A stretch of 62,593 bases of DNA from Ruminococcus sp. GTDB lineage: Bacteria; Bacillota; Clostridia; Oscillospirales; Ruminococcaceae. The position numbers were made by a program, and so were the translations under genes. A model generated the notes under the pieces. It did no database searches, was not told where the DNA came from, and saw only the letters and a program-made list of their open reading frames with translations. Of the stretch, positions 8,857 through 17,640 are shown one piece after another; the first letter of the stretch is position 1, and each line of letters begins with the position of its first letter. The stretch lies in the NCBI GenBank assembly GCA_031262835.1, contig JAISGY010000025.1:1-62593 (forward strand). The letters are read 5' to 3'.

Positions 8857-10024
8857 ATACTCTCAGTGCCTCAACCGGGTTAAGCGAAGCGGCTTTGTAC
8901 GCCGGGTACGCGCCGAAAATTCCGCCGATTACAACTGAAATAATGAGGGTAAAAATGCAGATTGCCGGGGAGACGGAAAACGCTATTCCGACAATGGTAC
9001 AGGCGGTGAGGGAGAGGAGAAGCCCCGAAACAAGCCCTATTGCCGCGCCGATTAAGGTTATGATTGCCGATTCGGAAAGGAACTCGAACATTATCGTAAG
9101 GCGGTCTGCGCCGATTGACTTTTTTATCCCGATTTCGCGTGTGCGTTCGGTTACGGAGGTTAGCATTACTGTCATGATTGACGTGCCGGAGACGATGAGG
9201 CTTATTCCCGCGACAGCCGAGAGAATGAGGGTGACAGTTGACAGAATGTCGAGCATATTGTCCTTTTGTTTTAAGAGGTTTTCAACCGACACGGAGGCGT
9301 ATTCGTATTCCTCCGAAAGGTTTGTTTCAATCCTTGCGGCAACGCTGTCGCCGATGTTTGCGTCGGTTACTTTAACCGCGATTTCGTCGAAATTTTCGGT
9401 GCCGAGTGACGTCTGCATGACGGAATAGGGCAGATAAACAAAGTCGGGAACAAACCCGGAGAGCATATTTTGCAGCACATTTACGCCGCTTTTAACAACA
9501 CCGACAACCTCCATTGTCTCGTAATGTGTTCCGAAGTTAATGTCAATTTTTTTTCCGACAATATTCGAGCGTTTATAGGAAGAAATTGCAAGGGCTTCGT
9601 CAACCATACAGACCCTATTTTCGGTCTTAACATCGCCGCGGTTAATCATACGCCCGTGGATAACATCAAGCTCAATAACAGACCCCGCGTCTTCGTTAAT
9701 CCCCCACATCATGACCTGCGAGGAGCGGCTAAGAATCGTCGCATCGGTTACGATATTTAAGAGGGGCATTGCGTTTTGAACATCGGGGGTCTTCTTTATG
9801 CCTTGCAGGTCGGAGATTGTGAGGACGGCTTTACTCCCTTCATTTGCCATAACGAGCAGGTTGTCCATCCCCATACCGCTCATGCGGGTGTTAATCTCGT
9901 TCTTCCCGATTTCGCCGATTGCGGAGACGAGGACAACCGCGCAAACCCCGACAGAGATTCCCACAACGGTTAAGAAAAACCGCAGTTTTTGTCTAAAAAG
10001 CCCCCTGAGCATCTTTTTAACCAT
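8855..10024 (-). CDS. MacB/FtsX-type ABC transporter permease
   Basis: Membrane subunit of a MacB-like exporter, 389 residues. One membrane segment near residues 17-37 is followed by a ~200-residue extracytoplasmic domain (MacB_PCD type) and three C-terminal membrane segments beginning near 260 and including LSAVAGISLIVSGTSIMTVM. The cytoplasmic turn VTERTREIGIKKSIGA is the FtsX-family coupling helix and the end AYPAYKAASLNPVEALRV is characteristic. Its start overlaps the end of the HlyD-like adaptor gene by 8 bases. No ATPase gene lies next to the pair, which is unusual; the ATP-binding subunit must come from elsewhere. Confidence 0.92.
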   Translation of the reverse strand: MVKKMLRGLFRQKLRFFLTVVGISVGVCAVVLVSAIGEIGKNEINTRMSGMGMDNLLVMANEGSKAVLTISDLQGIKKTPDVQNAMPLLNIVTDATILSRSSQVMMWGINEDAGSVIELDVIHGRMINRGDVKTENRVCMVDEALAISSYKRSNIVGKKIDINFGTHYETMEVVGVVKSGVNVLQNMLSGFVPDFVYLPYSVMQTSLGTENFDEIAVKVTDANIGDSVAARIETNLSEEYEYASVSVENLLKQKDNMLDILSTVTLILSAVAGISLIVSGTSIMTVMLTSVTERTREIGIKKSIGADRLTIMFEFLSESAIITLIGAAIGLVSGLLLSLTACTIVGIAFSVSPAICIFTLIISVVIGGIFGAYPAYKAASLNPVEALRV

Positions 10025-10700
10025 TGGAATCCTCCGGGGTTATAATTTTAACTTCATCGCCGTCCGCGATAATATCGGAAGCCTTAATAACCTCCTCATT
10101 TTCAAGAAGCCCGGAAATAACTTCAATACCATCGGGGAGTTCAGAGCCCGTTTTAATATACCGCTTGACGGCAGTCCCGTCTTTAAGGACATAGATAAAT
10201 TCGCCGCCGTCATCTTGGTTAACCGCTTCGTAAGGGATAAGCCGCATATGTTCCGGCGAGCCTGTTATAATCGTTATATCGGCGGTGTAGCCGCTCTTTA
10301 ATACTTCGTCGGGGTCAAGAATCAACGCCCAGACTTCAACGGCCGTTTTTGTCGCATTGCCGATGGTGATTTTTGAAGCAGATGAGGCTATGCCTATAAC
10401 TTCGGCGTCATATGTTCTGTCGGGAAAGGCTGTCCCGGTAACGGAGGCTTGGAGCCCTGTGCGGATTTCGCTTATGTCCTTTTCGGGAATAAAGGTCTGA
10501 ACGCAGATGTCGCCTGTTTCCTCGTTTTTAATAATATTCCCGGTAGTTGTAACCGATTTTGTGTACGCCACTTTTGCGATTTTAACAGGCTCAACGGTGG
10601 GGATACTCTTTTCGACAAAATCGGGGATAAGTAGTATTATAATAGTTATAACAATTGCCGCTAAGAGGCAGATTGCGATTCGCCTTGCGTTTTTGCTCAT
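10017..10700 (-). CDS. HlyD/MacA-family efflux adaptor, short form
   Basis: Membrane-anchored adaptor subunit of an ABC exporter, 227 residues. One N-terminal membrane segment (about 7-27, rich in Ile/Leu) precedes the extracytoplasmic part. The beta-barrel and membrane-proximal regions are visible (VQTFIPEKDISEIRTGLQAS, AVEVWALILDP, IPYEAVNQDDGGEFIYVLKD). The long coiled-coil hairpin and lipoyl halves of MacA are largely missing, which explains the small size. The gene overlaps the permease start by 8 bases. Its ribosome-binding GGGGGA lies within a hairpin (see 10701-10760). Confidence 0.85.
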   Translation of the reverse strand: MSKNARRIAICLLAAIVITIIILLIPDFVEKSIPTVEPVKIAKVAYTKSVTTTGNIIKNEETGDICVQTFIPEKDISEIRTGLQASVTGTAFPDRTYDAEVIGIASSASKITIGNATKTAVEVWALILDPDEVLKSGYTADITIITGSPEHMRLIPYEAVNQDDGGEFIYVLKDGTAVKRYIKTGSELPDGIEVISGLLENEEVIKASDIIADGDEVKIITPEDSNG

Positions 10701-10760
10701 AAAAAAATCCCCCTGTTAATACTAATCTTTAATGCAAAATTAGTTTACCTTAACAGGGGG
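10701..10760 (-). terminator. Terminator-like hairpin that also holds the adaptor's ribosome-binding site
   Basis: On the minus strand CCCCCTGTTAA (10760-10750) pairs with TTAACAGGGGG (10719-10709), an inner ATTAGT/ACTAAT pair extends it, and seven T follow (10707-10701). It should end transcription from the receptor gene 10810-12891. The distal arm GGGGGA lies 8-9 bases before the ATG at 10700, so the same structure could hide the adaptor's ribosome-binding site. Confidence 0.8.
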
Positions 10761-10809
10761 AATTTATTCTGTTATTTTGTTTGAAAAGCCTTAAGAAAAA
10801 TGGTAATTT

Positions 10810-12891
10810 TTACGCCTTCTTAAGATGGAAGCGGGAAACGTGTTCGGTGAGGATAGCGGATTGAGCGTTGAGTTCCTCGGCGGAAGCGGCACATTCCTCG
10901 GCGGTTGCGGAGTTCTTTTGGACTACCTCGGAGACTTGAACAATGCCGTCGTTGATTTGTGTGATTGCGACGGTTTGTTGTTCGGAGCTGTCGGCGATTT
11001 CGGTTATGAGGTCGGTTGAGCGGTTGATGCCTTCGACTATATCGGAGAGGGAAGCTGCTGTCTGGGCAGCAATAGCACTGCCGAGTTCGGCTTTCTTCAT
11101 GCTGTTTTCGATAAGCACGCCGGTTTCTTTAGCAGCGGCGGCAGATTTTGAAGCGAGGTTGCGGACTTCATCGGCAACGACTGCGAAGCCTTTTCCTGCT
11201 TCACCTGCTCTTGCTGCTTCAACTGCGGCGTTGAGGGCTAAGATATTTGTTTGGAAGGCAATGTCATCGATAACCTTGATTACTTTGGAAATATCTTGAG
11301 AAGCTTGGTTAATTTCGCTGACTGCTTGGGTCATCTGCGACATCTGCTCAGCACCCTTTTCGGCGTTGAGTTTAACTGTAGCGGACATTTCGGAGGCGTT
11401 AACCGCACGCTCGGCGTTTTGTTTTGTCTTTTGCGCAACGTCTTGGATAGAAGCGGAGAGTTCCTCGACGGTTGCGGCTTGCTCGGTCGAACCTTCGGCG
11501 AGACTCTGGGAAGCGTCGGAAATTTGATTAGCACCGAGGGCAACCTGTTCGGAAGCGCGGTTTATGTCACCGAACATTCTGTTGAGGTTATCAATCATCT
11601 TGACGATGGAGCCTGAAATAATATCTTCGTCCGACATGGGGGTGTGGTCAACTCTGAGATCGCCGTCTGCTACGAGTGTTAAGAGTTCTGCAACACCGTT
11701 AAGGGCACCGGTAACGTTTCCGAGGTATTGCGCACATTCTGCGGTTTCGTCCTTACCGGAAGCGAGGTTAAGCTGTCCTGATTTTTCTTCTTCGGTAAAG
11801 TTAGTTCTGCCGGTTGTGCCGACAACTTTAAGCATATTCGTTATAAACGCGACGGGGGTTGCGATTGATTTCCTGATTATTACAGCCATTAAGACGGAAG
11901 CGATTATTGCGATAGCAACGAGCCCGGTAACGGAAATAAGAGCGATTGTAGCCATGTTGTCGGACTCGGCGAGAGCCTCGTTAACAGCGTCGTTTTGGTC
12001 TGCAATTGTATCTAAAGCGGCGACTGCGGCAGCGGAATCTATGCGGAATTGTGCTAAAGCCGCTTCCGCTCTGACGTTCGCGTCAATATAATCGGAAAAA
12101 TTTGTTTTATATGTACCCAAAGTTGTTATTAAAGCATCACAAGCGTCGATGTTCGACTGTGTGTCAAGTGTCGCTCTATAGGCGGTTGTTTGGGCAATAA
12201 AATCATCGATTTGGCTTACTACTGCATTTGCGCTGTCAAGGTTAAATGTTTCGAGGTTGACGTTTGCGGCAATTCGCAAGTTTGTAAGCAAGGTTGTAAG
12301 GTCATATACGCCGTTGAGTTTTTCTATACGTTCGGAGCGGACATTGTTTCTTGCTGTTCCTTCGGCGTTAGCGTAGTTATCAAAATCGGCGGAAGCACTC
12401 GCGAGCTGCCCGTCAAACAGCGCGTCAATCTCTGTTTGAATCTGTGAACCGACAGTGGTTGTTGCTGCTTTTGCCGCGTCGGAATCGAGAAGAGCATCCG
12501 TCATATCTGCGAGACCGCCGCGATATTCATCTACGTTCGTAACGGCATCTGCCATTTCATCAACTAAATCTGCAAGCTCGTCAGAATTTTCTTTTACGTA
12601 AGCTGTACCCTCCGCCGCTCTTGAATCGGTTGCGTCAAGGTATTTTACGGCTTCGGTATGTAAACTTTCCTGATATCCGTAGATTAACTGTATAGCCTGA
12701 ACGCGGGCGTTCATGAAATTGCCCCTTGCGTCAACAGCAACATCCCAAATATCGGTACGAACAGAAACATTGTTTATGTTAGTTATCGTAATAAGATTAA
12801 GAGTCATAACTAATACAACAATAATAACCATTAACGCTATCGGTATTCCAAAACCGAGTATTAGCTTTCTGCTGATTTTCATGTTTTTCAT
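10810..12891 (-). CDS. Methyl-accepting chemotaxis protein
   Basis: Transmembrane chemoreceptor that controls CheA, 693 residues. Membrane segment 1 near 10-32; an extracellular, largely helical ligand domain near 35-310 with no recognisable Cache fold and many Ala, Asp and Asn (helical-bundle type); membrane segment 2 near 311-334 ([20 protein letters not shown]); HAMP region after [10 protein letters not shown]; then the long signalling coil with the hairpin tip [20 protein letters not shown] and [16 protein letters not shown]. It has no CheW-binding pentapeptide tail. It appears monocistronic, with the hairpin at 10701-10760 as terminator. The ligand is unknown. Confidence 0.95.
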   Translation of the reverse strand: MKNMKISRKLILGFGIPIALMVIIVVLVMTLNLITITNINNVSVRTDIWDVAVDARGNFMNARVQAIQLIYGYQESLHTEAVKYLDATDSRAAEGTAYVKENSDELADLVDEMADAVTNVDEYRGGLADMTDALLDSDAAKAATTTVGSQIQTEIDALFDGQLASASADFDNYANAEGTARNNVRSERIEKLNGVYDLTTLLTNLRIAANVNLETFNLDSANAVVSQIDDFIAQTTAYRATLDTQSNIDACDALITTLGTYKTNFSDYIDANVRAEAALAQFRIDSAAAVAALDTIADQNDAVNEALAESDNMATIALISVTGLVAIAIIASVLMAVIIRKSIATPVAFITNMLKVVGTTGRTNFTEEEKSGQLNLASGKDETAECAQYLGNVTGALNGVAELLTLVADGDLRVDHTPMSDEDIISGSIVKMIDNLNRMFGDINRASEQVALGANQISDASQSLAEGSTEQAATVEELSASIQDVAQKTKQNAERAVNASEMSATVKLNAEKGAEQMSQMTQAVSEINQASQDISKVIKVIDDIAFQTNILALNAAVEAARAGEAGKGFAVVADEVRNLASKSAAAAKETGVLIENSMKKAELGSAIAAQTAASLSDIVEGINRSTDLITEIADSSEQQTVAITQINDGIVQVSEVVQKNSATAEECAASAEELNAQSAILTEHVSRFHLKKA

Positions 12892-13054
12892 AAAATCCTC
12901 CTAAAATATTAAGATTCTAATAACTTACGTCAATTATAATTTATATAAAAAGGATAAAAAACAATTTTGTATTGCTAAAATATGAATTAAATGTAAATTC
13001 AAGTATTATCGCGGAAGTAAACTACAAATCATAGAATTAAATCCAGTTTATTCT

Positions 13055-13087
13055 ACAAAAAAGAGCGCATCGATTTGATGCGCTCTT
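13055..13087 (-). terminator. Intrinsic terminator after pnp
   Basis: AAGAGCGCATC (13061-13071) pairs with GATGCGCTCTT (13077-13087); read on the minus strand a run of T follows (13060-13057). Confidence 0.9.
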
Positions 13088-13100
13088 GCATTATTAAGTC

Positions 13101-15224
13101 TTATTCAGCGGTCTTAGCGGCGTTCTTTGCTTCAAGCTGCGCAAGCGCGGCGATGAGCGAGAGGTTGATTCTGCCTTGACTGTCGATTTCCATAACCTTT
13201 ACGGGGATTTCGTCGCCGATATTTACAACGTCTTCAACCTTTTCAACCCGCTGTCTTGCAAGCTTCGAGATGTGAACGAGTCCGTCTTTTCCGGGTGCAA
13301 TTTCGACGAACGCGCCGAAGTTCATTATTCTTACAACCTTGCCCTTGTAGATTGCGCCGACTTCGGGGTCGTTAACGATTGTGTTAATTATGCGGATAGC
13401 CTTGTTGCAGTTGTCCGCGTCAATTCCCGAAACGAATACGCTTCCGTCGTCCTCAATGTCGATTTTAACGTTGCAGTCAGCTGTAATCTTTTGGATAACC
13501 TTGCCGCCAGAACCGATAACTTCGCGGATCTTGTCGGGGTGAATCTTAATCTGCATCATCTTCGGAGCGTACTTACCGACTTCGGGGCGGGGTTCACGAA
13601 TTGCCTTAAGCATTATTTCGTCGAGGATATAATCGCGCGCCTTGTGGGTCTTCGCGAAGGCTTCCTTGATAATATCGATGGTTAAGCCGTCAACCTTAAT
13701 GTCAACCTGAATCGCGGTGATACCGTTCTTGGTTCCGCCGACCTTGAAGTCCATGTCGCCGAAGAAATCTTCAAGCCCCTGAATGTCAACCATCGTCGCG
13801 TAGCTTCCGTCGTCCTTTGTGATAAGCCCGCAAGAGATACCCGCAACGGGTGCTTTTATCGGAACGCCCGCGTCCATGAGGGCGAGGGTCGAGCCGCAGA
13901 TTGAACCTTGGGAGGTTGAACCGTTTGAAGAAAGAATCTCGGAAACGAGGCGGATAGCGTAGGGGAAGTCTTCTACCGGCGGAATAACCGGTTCAAGTGC
14001 TCGCTCAGCCAGTGCGCCATGTCCGATTTCACGTCTTCCCGGACCTCTCGAGGGCTTCGTTTCGCCGACAGAGTATGAGGGGAAGTTGTAGTGGTGAATG
14101 TAACGCTTAAATTCCTCTTCGTCGATACCGTCAAGCTTCTGTCTGTCTGAAACAGGACCGAGGGTGCAGACGGTTAGAACTTGTGTCTGTCCGCGTGTGA
14201 ATATCCCGGAACCGTGTACTCTGGGGAGAACCGCAACTTCCGCCGCAAGGGGACGAATCTCGTCAATCCCGCGCCCGTCAACACGCTTGCCTTCGTATAA
14301 CCAGTTTCTTACAATCTTCTTTTGAAGTTTGTAGATACATTCGTCAATCATAACTGCCTTGTCGGGGTACACTTCGTCAAACGCCGCGTGAATTTCGTCC
14401 TTGATGGGCTGCAAACGCGCTTCGCGGATATTCTTGTCGTCTGTATCAAGAGCGAGCTTAACCTTTTCGGCTGCAAGCTCCTCAATCTTATCGAACAGGT
14501 CGTGGTCAACGTCCATGGACTTAAATTCAATCTTCGGCTTACCGATTTCCGCCTGAATGGACTTTATAAACTCGACTATCTTCTTGATTTCGGCGTGTCC
14601 GAGCTCGATTGCTTCAACCATCTTGTCGTCCGGCACTTCGTTCGCGCCGGCTTCAATCATAACAACCTTCTCTGCGGACGCCGCTAAGGTGAGGTTGAGG
14701 TCGTTTTTACCGCGCTGTTCGAGGGTGGGATTTAGGACAAGTTCCCCGTCAACAAGCCCGACGGAAATTCCGCCGATAGGACCGTTCCAAGGAATGTCGG
14801 AGATTGAAATTGCAATCGAAGCGGCAATCATACCGGTAATTTCGGGTGAATTGTCCGGGTCAACCGACAGAACAGTCATTACAACCGAAACGTCGTTTCG
14901 CATATCCTTCGGGAAGAGCGGGCGAATCGGGCGGTCAACCACACGCGAGGTTAGAATCGACTTTTCGGAGGGCTTCCCCTCGCGCTTCATAAAACTGCCG
15001 GGAATCTTCCCGACGGAATAGAGGCGTTCCTCGAAGTCAACGGAGAGCGGGAAGAAGTCGATACCGTCGCGGGGTTTCGCCGACATGGTAACATTGCCCA
15101 TTACGACGGTGTCCCCGTAACGAACCCAACAGGAGCCGTTCGAGAGTTCGCAGGTTTTCCCGGTTTCAACTTGAAGTTCGCGTCCGGCGAATGTGGTTTT
15201 AAATATTCTTGCGTTTTCAAACAT
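13101..15224 (-). CDS. pnp: Polyribonucleotide nucleotidyltransferase (PNPase)
   Basis: Phosphorolytic 3'-5' exoribonuclease, 707 residues, the normal length. Two RNase-PH domains flank the helical domain: the first from about 10 to 230 (VVDRPIRPLFP), the second from about 320 to 545 (GSGIFTRGQTQVLT, RREIGHGALAERAL, SNGSTSQGSICGSTLALMDA). A KH domain follows near 555-615 (IREVIGSGGKVIQKI) and an S1 domain near 622-690 (GAIYKGKVVRIMNFGAFVEI). It lies 144 bases downstream of rpsO on the same strand, the classic rpsO-pnp arrangement. The gap holds inverted repeats that could be RNase III or processing sites. A terminator follows. Confidence 0.98.
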   Translation of the reverse strand: MFENARIFKTTFAGRELQVETGKTCELSNGSCWVRYGDTVVMGNVTMSAKPRDGIDFFPLSVDFEERLYSVGKIPGSFMKREGKPSEKSILTSRVVDRPIRPLFPKDMRNDVSVVMTVLSVDPDNSPEITGMIAASIAISISDIPWNGPIGGISVGLVDGELVLNPTLEQRGKNDLNLTLAASAEKVVMIEAGANEVPDDKMVEAIELGHAEIKKIVEFIKSIQAEIGKPKIEFKSMDVDHDLFDKIEELAAEKVKLALDTDDKNIREARLQPIKDEIHAAFDEVYPDKAVMIDECIYKLQKKIVRNWLYEGKRVDGRGIDEIRPLAAEVAVLPRVHGSGIFTRGQTQVLTVCTLGPVSDRQKLDGIDEEEFKRYIHHYNFPSYSVGETKPSRGPGRREIGHGALAERALEPVIPPVEDFPYAIRLVSEILSSNGSTSQGSICGSTLALMDAGVPIKAPVAGISCGLITKDDGSYATMVDIQGLEDFFGDMDFKVGGTKNGITAIQVDIKVDGLTIDIIKEAFAKTHKARDYILDEIMLKAIREPRPEVGKYAPKMMQIKIHPDKIREVIGSGGKVIQKITADCNVKIDIEDDGSVFVSGIDADNCNKAIRIINTIVNDPEVGAIYKGKVVRIMNFGAFVEIAPGKDGLVHISKLARQRVEKVEDVVNIGDEIPVKVMEIDSQGRINLSLIAALAQLEAKNAAKTAE

Positions 15225-15332
15225 AGTTAATCAAACCTTTCATTTCGGACGGCACCAAGCACAAAATCCTATCTAAAAGCCTTTTAGACACGATTCTATG
15301 CTTATAATGCTATCCTAAAAATAACAGAATAT

Positions 15333-15354
15333 AGGGCGGTATATCCACCGCCCT
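15333..15354 (-). other. Hairpin between rpsO and pnp
   Basis: AGGGCGGT (15333-15340) pairs with ACCGCCCT (15347-15354) with a 6-base loop. No T run follows, so it is more likely a processing or stabilising structure than a terminator. A second palindrome, TCTAAAAGCCTTTTAGA, lies near 15273-15289 in the same gap. Confidence 0.6.
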
Positions 15355-15368
15355 TACTCTGAAAAAAT

Positions 15369-15635
15369 TTACTTTCTGATACCAAGCTTCTCGATAATTG
15401 CTCTGTAACGGCTGATGTCCTTTTTCATGAGGTAGCCGAGAAGGTTACGTCTCCGCCCGATCATCTTAAAGAGACCTCTGCGGCTGTGGTGGTCTTTTTT
15501 GTGGGTCTTGAGGTGTTCTGTTAAGTCGTTGATACGACGCGTGAGGATTGCAATCTGTACCTCAGGCGAGCCTGTGTCCTTGTCTGAGAGCCGGTTTGCT
15601 TCGATAACGGCTGTTTTTTCATCCTTGAGCATCAT
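15369..15635 (-). CDS. rpsO: 30S ribosomal protein S15
   Basis: Primary 16S rRNA-binding protein of the small subunit. The 88-residue chain contains the S15 signature stretch [20 protein letters not shown] and the end [19 protein letters not shown]. Two adjacent ATG codons (15635, 15632) are possible starts; AAGGCGG lies about 10 bases upstream. A promoter at 15767-15795 leaves a leader of about 125 bases with two hairpins, which fits the known habit of S15 to control its own mRNA. Confidence 0.97.
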   Translation of the reverse strand: MMLKDEKTAVIEANRLSDKDTGSPEVQIAILTRRINDLTEHLKTHKKDHHSRRGLFKMIGRRRNLLGYLMKKDISRYRAIIEKLGIRK

Positions 15636-15675
15636 GGTAGAATATACCGCCTTTTTAATATTTTTCCTCTGACTA

Positions 15676-15711
15676 AGACAGGGTAACTTGTTAGCGGTTT
15701 GACCCGTGTCT
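15676..15711 (-). promoter_or_regulatory. Candidate S15 autoregulatory leader stem
   Basis: On the minus strand AGACA-C-GGGT (15711-15702) pairs with ACCC-TGTCT (15684-15676), a 9-bp stem with one bulged C and a 17-base loop, about 40 bases before the rpsO start codon. Confidence 0.5.
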
Positions 15712-15733
15712 GAGTTCAGGGTATTGTTGTCAC

Positions 15734-15750
15734 GTGTACATAGTGTACAC
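15734..15750. promoter_or_regulatory. Perfect dyad GTGTACA-TAG-TGTACAC in the rpsO leader
   Basis: Seven-base arms and a 3-base centre, placed about 10-25 bases after the predicted transcription start of rpsO. It could be a DNA operator or the first hairpin of the leader RNA. Confidence 0.55.
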
Positions 15751-15766
15751 TCTGCACAACGTTACT

Positions 15767-15795
15767 ATTATACCATATTAATTTTGTTTTGTAAA
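15767..15795 (-). promoter_or_regulatory. SigA-type promoter of rpsO-pnp
   Basis: Minus strand TTTACA (15795-15790), 17-base spacer, TATAAT (15772-15767). Confidence 0.8.
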
Positions 15796-15847
15796 TGGTT
15801 TAACAAAAAAATGCGAAAAAATTTTTAATAAATTTACAATTTAAGCA

Positions 15848-16816
15848 TCATTTTTTGTAAATATCTGCTATAATCCTCTCCATCGGCAGCTCTTTCACCG
15901 AAATATCGGTTATTTTAAGCTTTGAGGAAAGATTTAGGATGTACTCTCGTATGGAAACGTATTCCATATCTGCTTCGATTGTGAATTGAAGGTCGGATTG
16001 CCTGTCTATGATATTGAGCCCGGTTTCGTCGATTAAGGGCTTGGAAAGGGTGAGTTCTATTATTTTCTTCCGCCCGAGGTAGTGCTGCAGGTCGTCAAGT
16101 TCGCCGTCGAAGACTTTTTCGCCCTTGTTGATGATTATAACCCGCTTTGCAAGTTCGCAAACGTCGTCTAAGTCGTGGGTTGTGAGGATAAAGGTTGTAC
16201 CCTCTTTGTTCATGTTCGCGATAAATTTTCGCACACTCGCCTTTGCGATAACGTCAAGCCCGATTGTCGGCTCGTCAAGAAAGACAATTTTCGGCGCGTG
16301 GAGCATTGCCATGATAAATTCGCACTTCATGCGTTCGCCGAGCGACAGAACGCGAGTCGGCTTCTTTACAACATCCTCAACATCAAGCAGCTTTGTCATG
16401 TTCGCAAGCCGTTCATTATAGTCTGCCCGCGGAATATCGTAGATAGCCCGATTGAGGTTGAAACTGTCCTCCGGGGGAATGTCCCAGATTAGCTGTGATT
16501 TTTGCCCGAAGACAGCACCGATTTCGTGAACGTAACGCTTTCTGTCGCGTGCGGGGGAAAATCCCGCAGCATCAATCCGCCCGGACGTAGGGAAAAGCGC
16601 ACCGCAGAGCATCTTAACCGTCGTGGATTTCCCCGCGCCGTTCGGACCGAGTAGCCCGCAGATCTGCCCCTCGGGAATCTCGAAAGAGATGTCATTAACG
16701 GCGTTAACGATAACCTTTTCGCGCTTAAAGAAGCTCTTAACCGTCTCGCGAAAACCGCTTCCGCGCTTGTAGGTTGTGTAGGTTTTGGTTAAATTTTCTA
16801 CCGTTATAATTGCCAT
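15848..16816 (-). CDS. ABC-2 type exporter, ATP-binding subunit
   Basis: Cytosolic ATPase of a NatA/YadG-like exporter, 322 residues. Walker A GPNGAGKST (about 56-64), Q-loop FGQKSQ, signature LSLGERMK, Walker B IVFLDEPTIGLD and the H-loop LTTHDLDD are intact. The N-terminus carries a basic extension before the first strand (TTYKRGSGFRETVKSFFKRE), and a ~75-residue C-terminal domain follows the ATPase. It is the last of three genes; its ATG overlaps the stop of the upstream permease by one base (TAATG), implying coupled translation. Substrate unknown. Confidence 0.93.
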   Translation of the reverse strand: MAIITVENLTKTYTTYKRGSGFRETVKSFFKREKVIVNAVNDISFEIPEGQICGLLGPNGAGKSTTVKMLCGALFPTSGRIDAAGFSPARDRKRYVHEIGAVFGQKSQLIWDIPPEDSFNLNRAIYDIPRADYNERLANMTKLLDVEDVVKKPTRVLSLGERMKCEFIMAMLHAPKIVFLDEPTIGLDVIAKASVRKFIANMNKEGTTFILTTHDLDDVCELAKRVIIINKGEKVFDGELDDLQHYLGRKKIIELTLSKPLIDETGLNIIDRQSDLQFTIEADMEYVSIREYILNLSSKLKITDISVKELPMERIIADIYKK

Positions 16817-17640
16817 TATCCGCCCACCCCCTCGTAGAGTTTAATCATATGGTTATAAAGCCAAATTGCAAAAATAAGGAATATTGCCGCCGGGAAAATA
16901 AGTAAAATGTTGATAAAATCGAACCTTCCGAGGAGAATTTCCGCCGGGAAGCAGCCCATTGCGGCAAAAGGCAGTATAAAAGTAACCGCAAAACGAATCC
17001 CGGAGGGGAAAATCTTGACCGGGTAAATCCCGAAGTTTTCAAAGCTCATGCGGATTTCGGAGAGGCGCGAATTCGCCACCCACTTGAAACTTGCGGCGGC
17101 GGAGATAAGCGCGGCGGCACTGTTAACCGCAAAACCCGCAAGGAATATGAGTATGCAGAGGGGTAAACGAAGCAGGAAGACTTCGCAGTTTGAAGCCGCA
17201 ATAATCGTCAAGGCAAGACCCCCGAGGAGTCCTCCGAAGCTGTCGAACCTGAAACTTGTTGAAATCATGTAGAATATCGGCGGCAGCGGTTTTAAAAGAA
17301 CCGTTTCGAGACTGCCTTCCCTTACGTGGTTCATCGTCGACCAGACTACGTTTTCGACAAAAACCGCGCAGAGTGCTGAGGACAGCTCAAAAAGCCCCTG
17401 CATTAACATTACTTCCCAAAAAGTCCAACCCGAAAAGGAAGCTCCCGAGCCGTAAATGAGGATTGTAACGAGCGGCGCGGCGACTGCCCAAACGAGGTCG
17501 AAGAGGTTCATCAGCAGGAAATTTGCACGATAAGCGGCGGCGGATTTCATGCTTGCCGCAATTCCGGCAAGATAAACCCGCCCAAAACTGTGCCGTTTCT
17601 TTCTGTATTCCGTACTCTCGCCTCTGTATTCTGTTTTCAT
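16816..17640 (-). CDS. ABC-2 family permease (second membrane subunit)
   Basis: Integral membrane subunit, 274 residues, about six membrane segments (for example ANFLLMNLFDLVWAVAAPLV and the C-terminal IFPAAIFLIFAIWLYNHMIK), of the type often called ABC2_membrane_6. The start is the ATG at 17640, overlapping the TGA of the preceding permease (ATGA); a much longer open frame upstream is only the shadow of that gene. Residues 2-13 (KTEYRGESTEYR) are encoded by the heptanucleotide repeat at 17603-17633, so the cytoplasmic N-terminus has been extended or replaced by repeat sequence. Works with 15848-16816 and 17637-18458. Confidence 0.9.
   Translation of the reverse strand: MKTEYRGESTEYRKKRHSFGRVYLAGIAASMKSAAAYRANFLLMNLFDLVWAVAAPLVTILIYGSGASFSGWTFWEVMLMQGLFELSSALCAVFVENVVWSTMNHVREGSLETVLLKPLPPIFYMISTSFRFDSFGGLLGGLALTIIAASNCEVFLLRLPLCILIFLAGFAVNSAAALISAAASFKWVANSRLSEIRMSFENFGIYPVKIFPSGIRFAVTFILPFAAMGCFPAEILLGRFDFINILLIFPAAIFLIFAIWLYNHMIKLYEGVGG
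17603..17633. repeat. Heptanucleotide-family repeat inside an ABC permease start
   Basis: CTGTATTC at 17603 and again at 17624, 21 bases apart, with TCTCGCC between them: the same three-heptad unit as in hrcA. It encodes the first residues of the permease 16816-17640. Confidence 0.85.

Noticed and set aside
12892-13054. Sigma-D (flagellar) promoter for the chemotaxis receptor
   Set aside because: No TAAA-N15-GCCGATAA-like sequence was found upstream of this or the other receptor genes.
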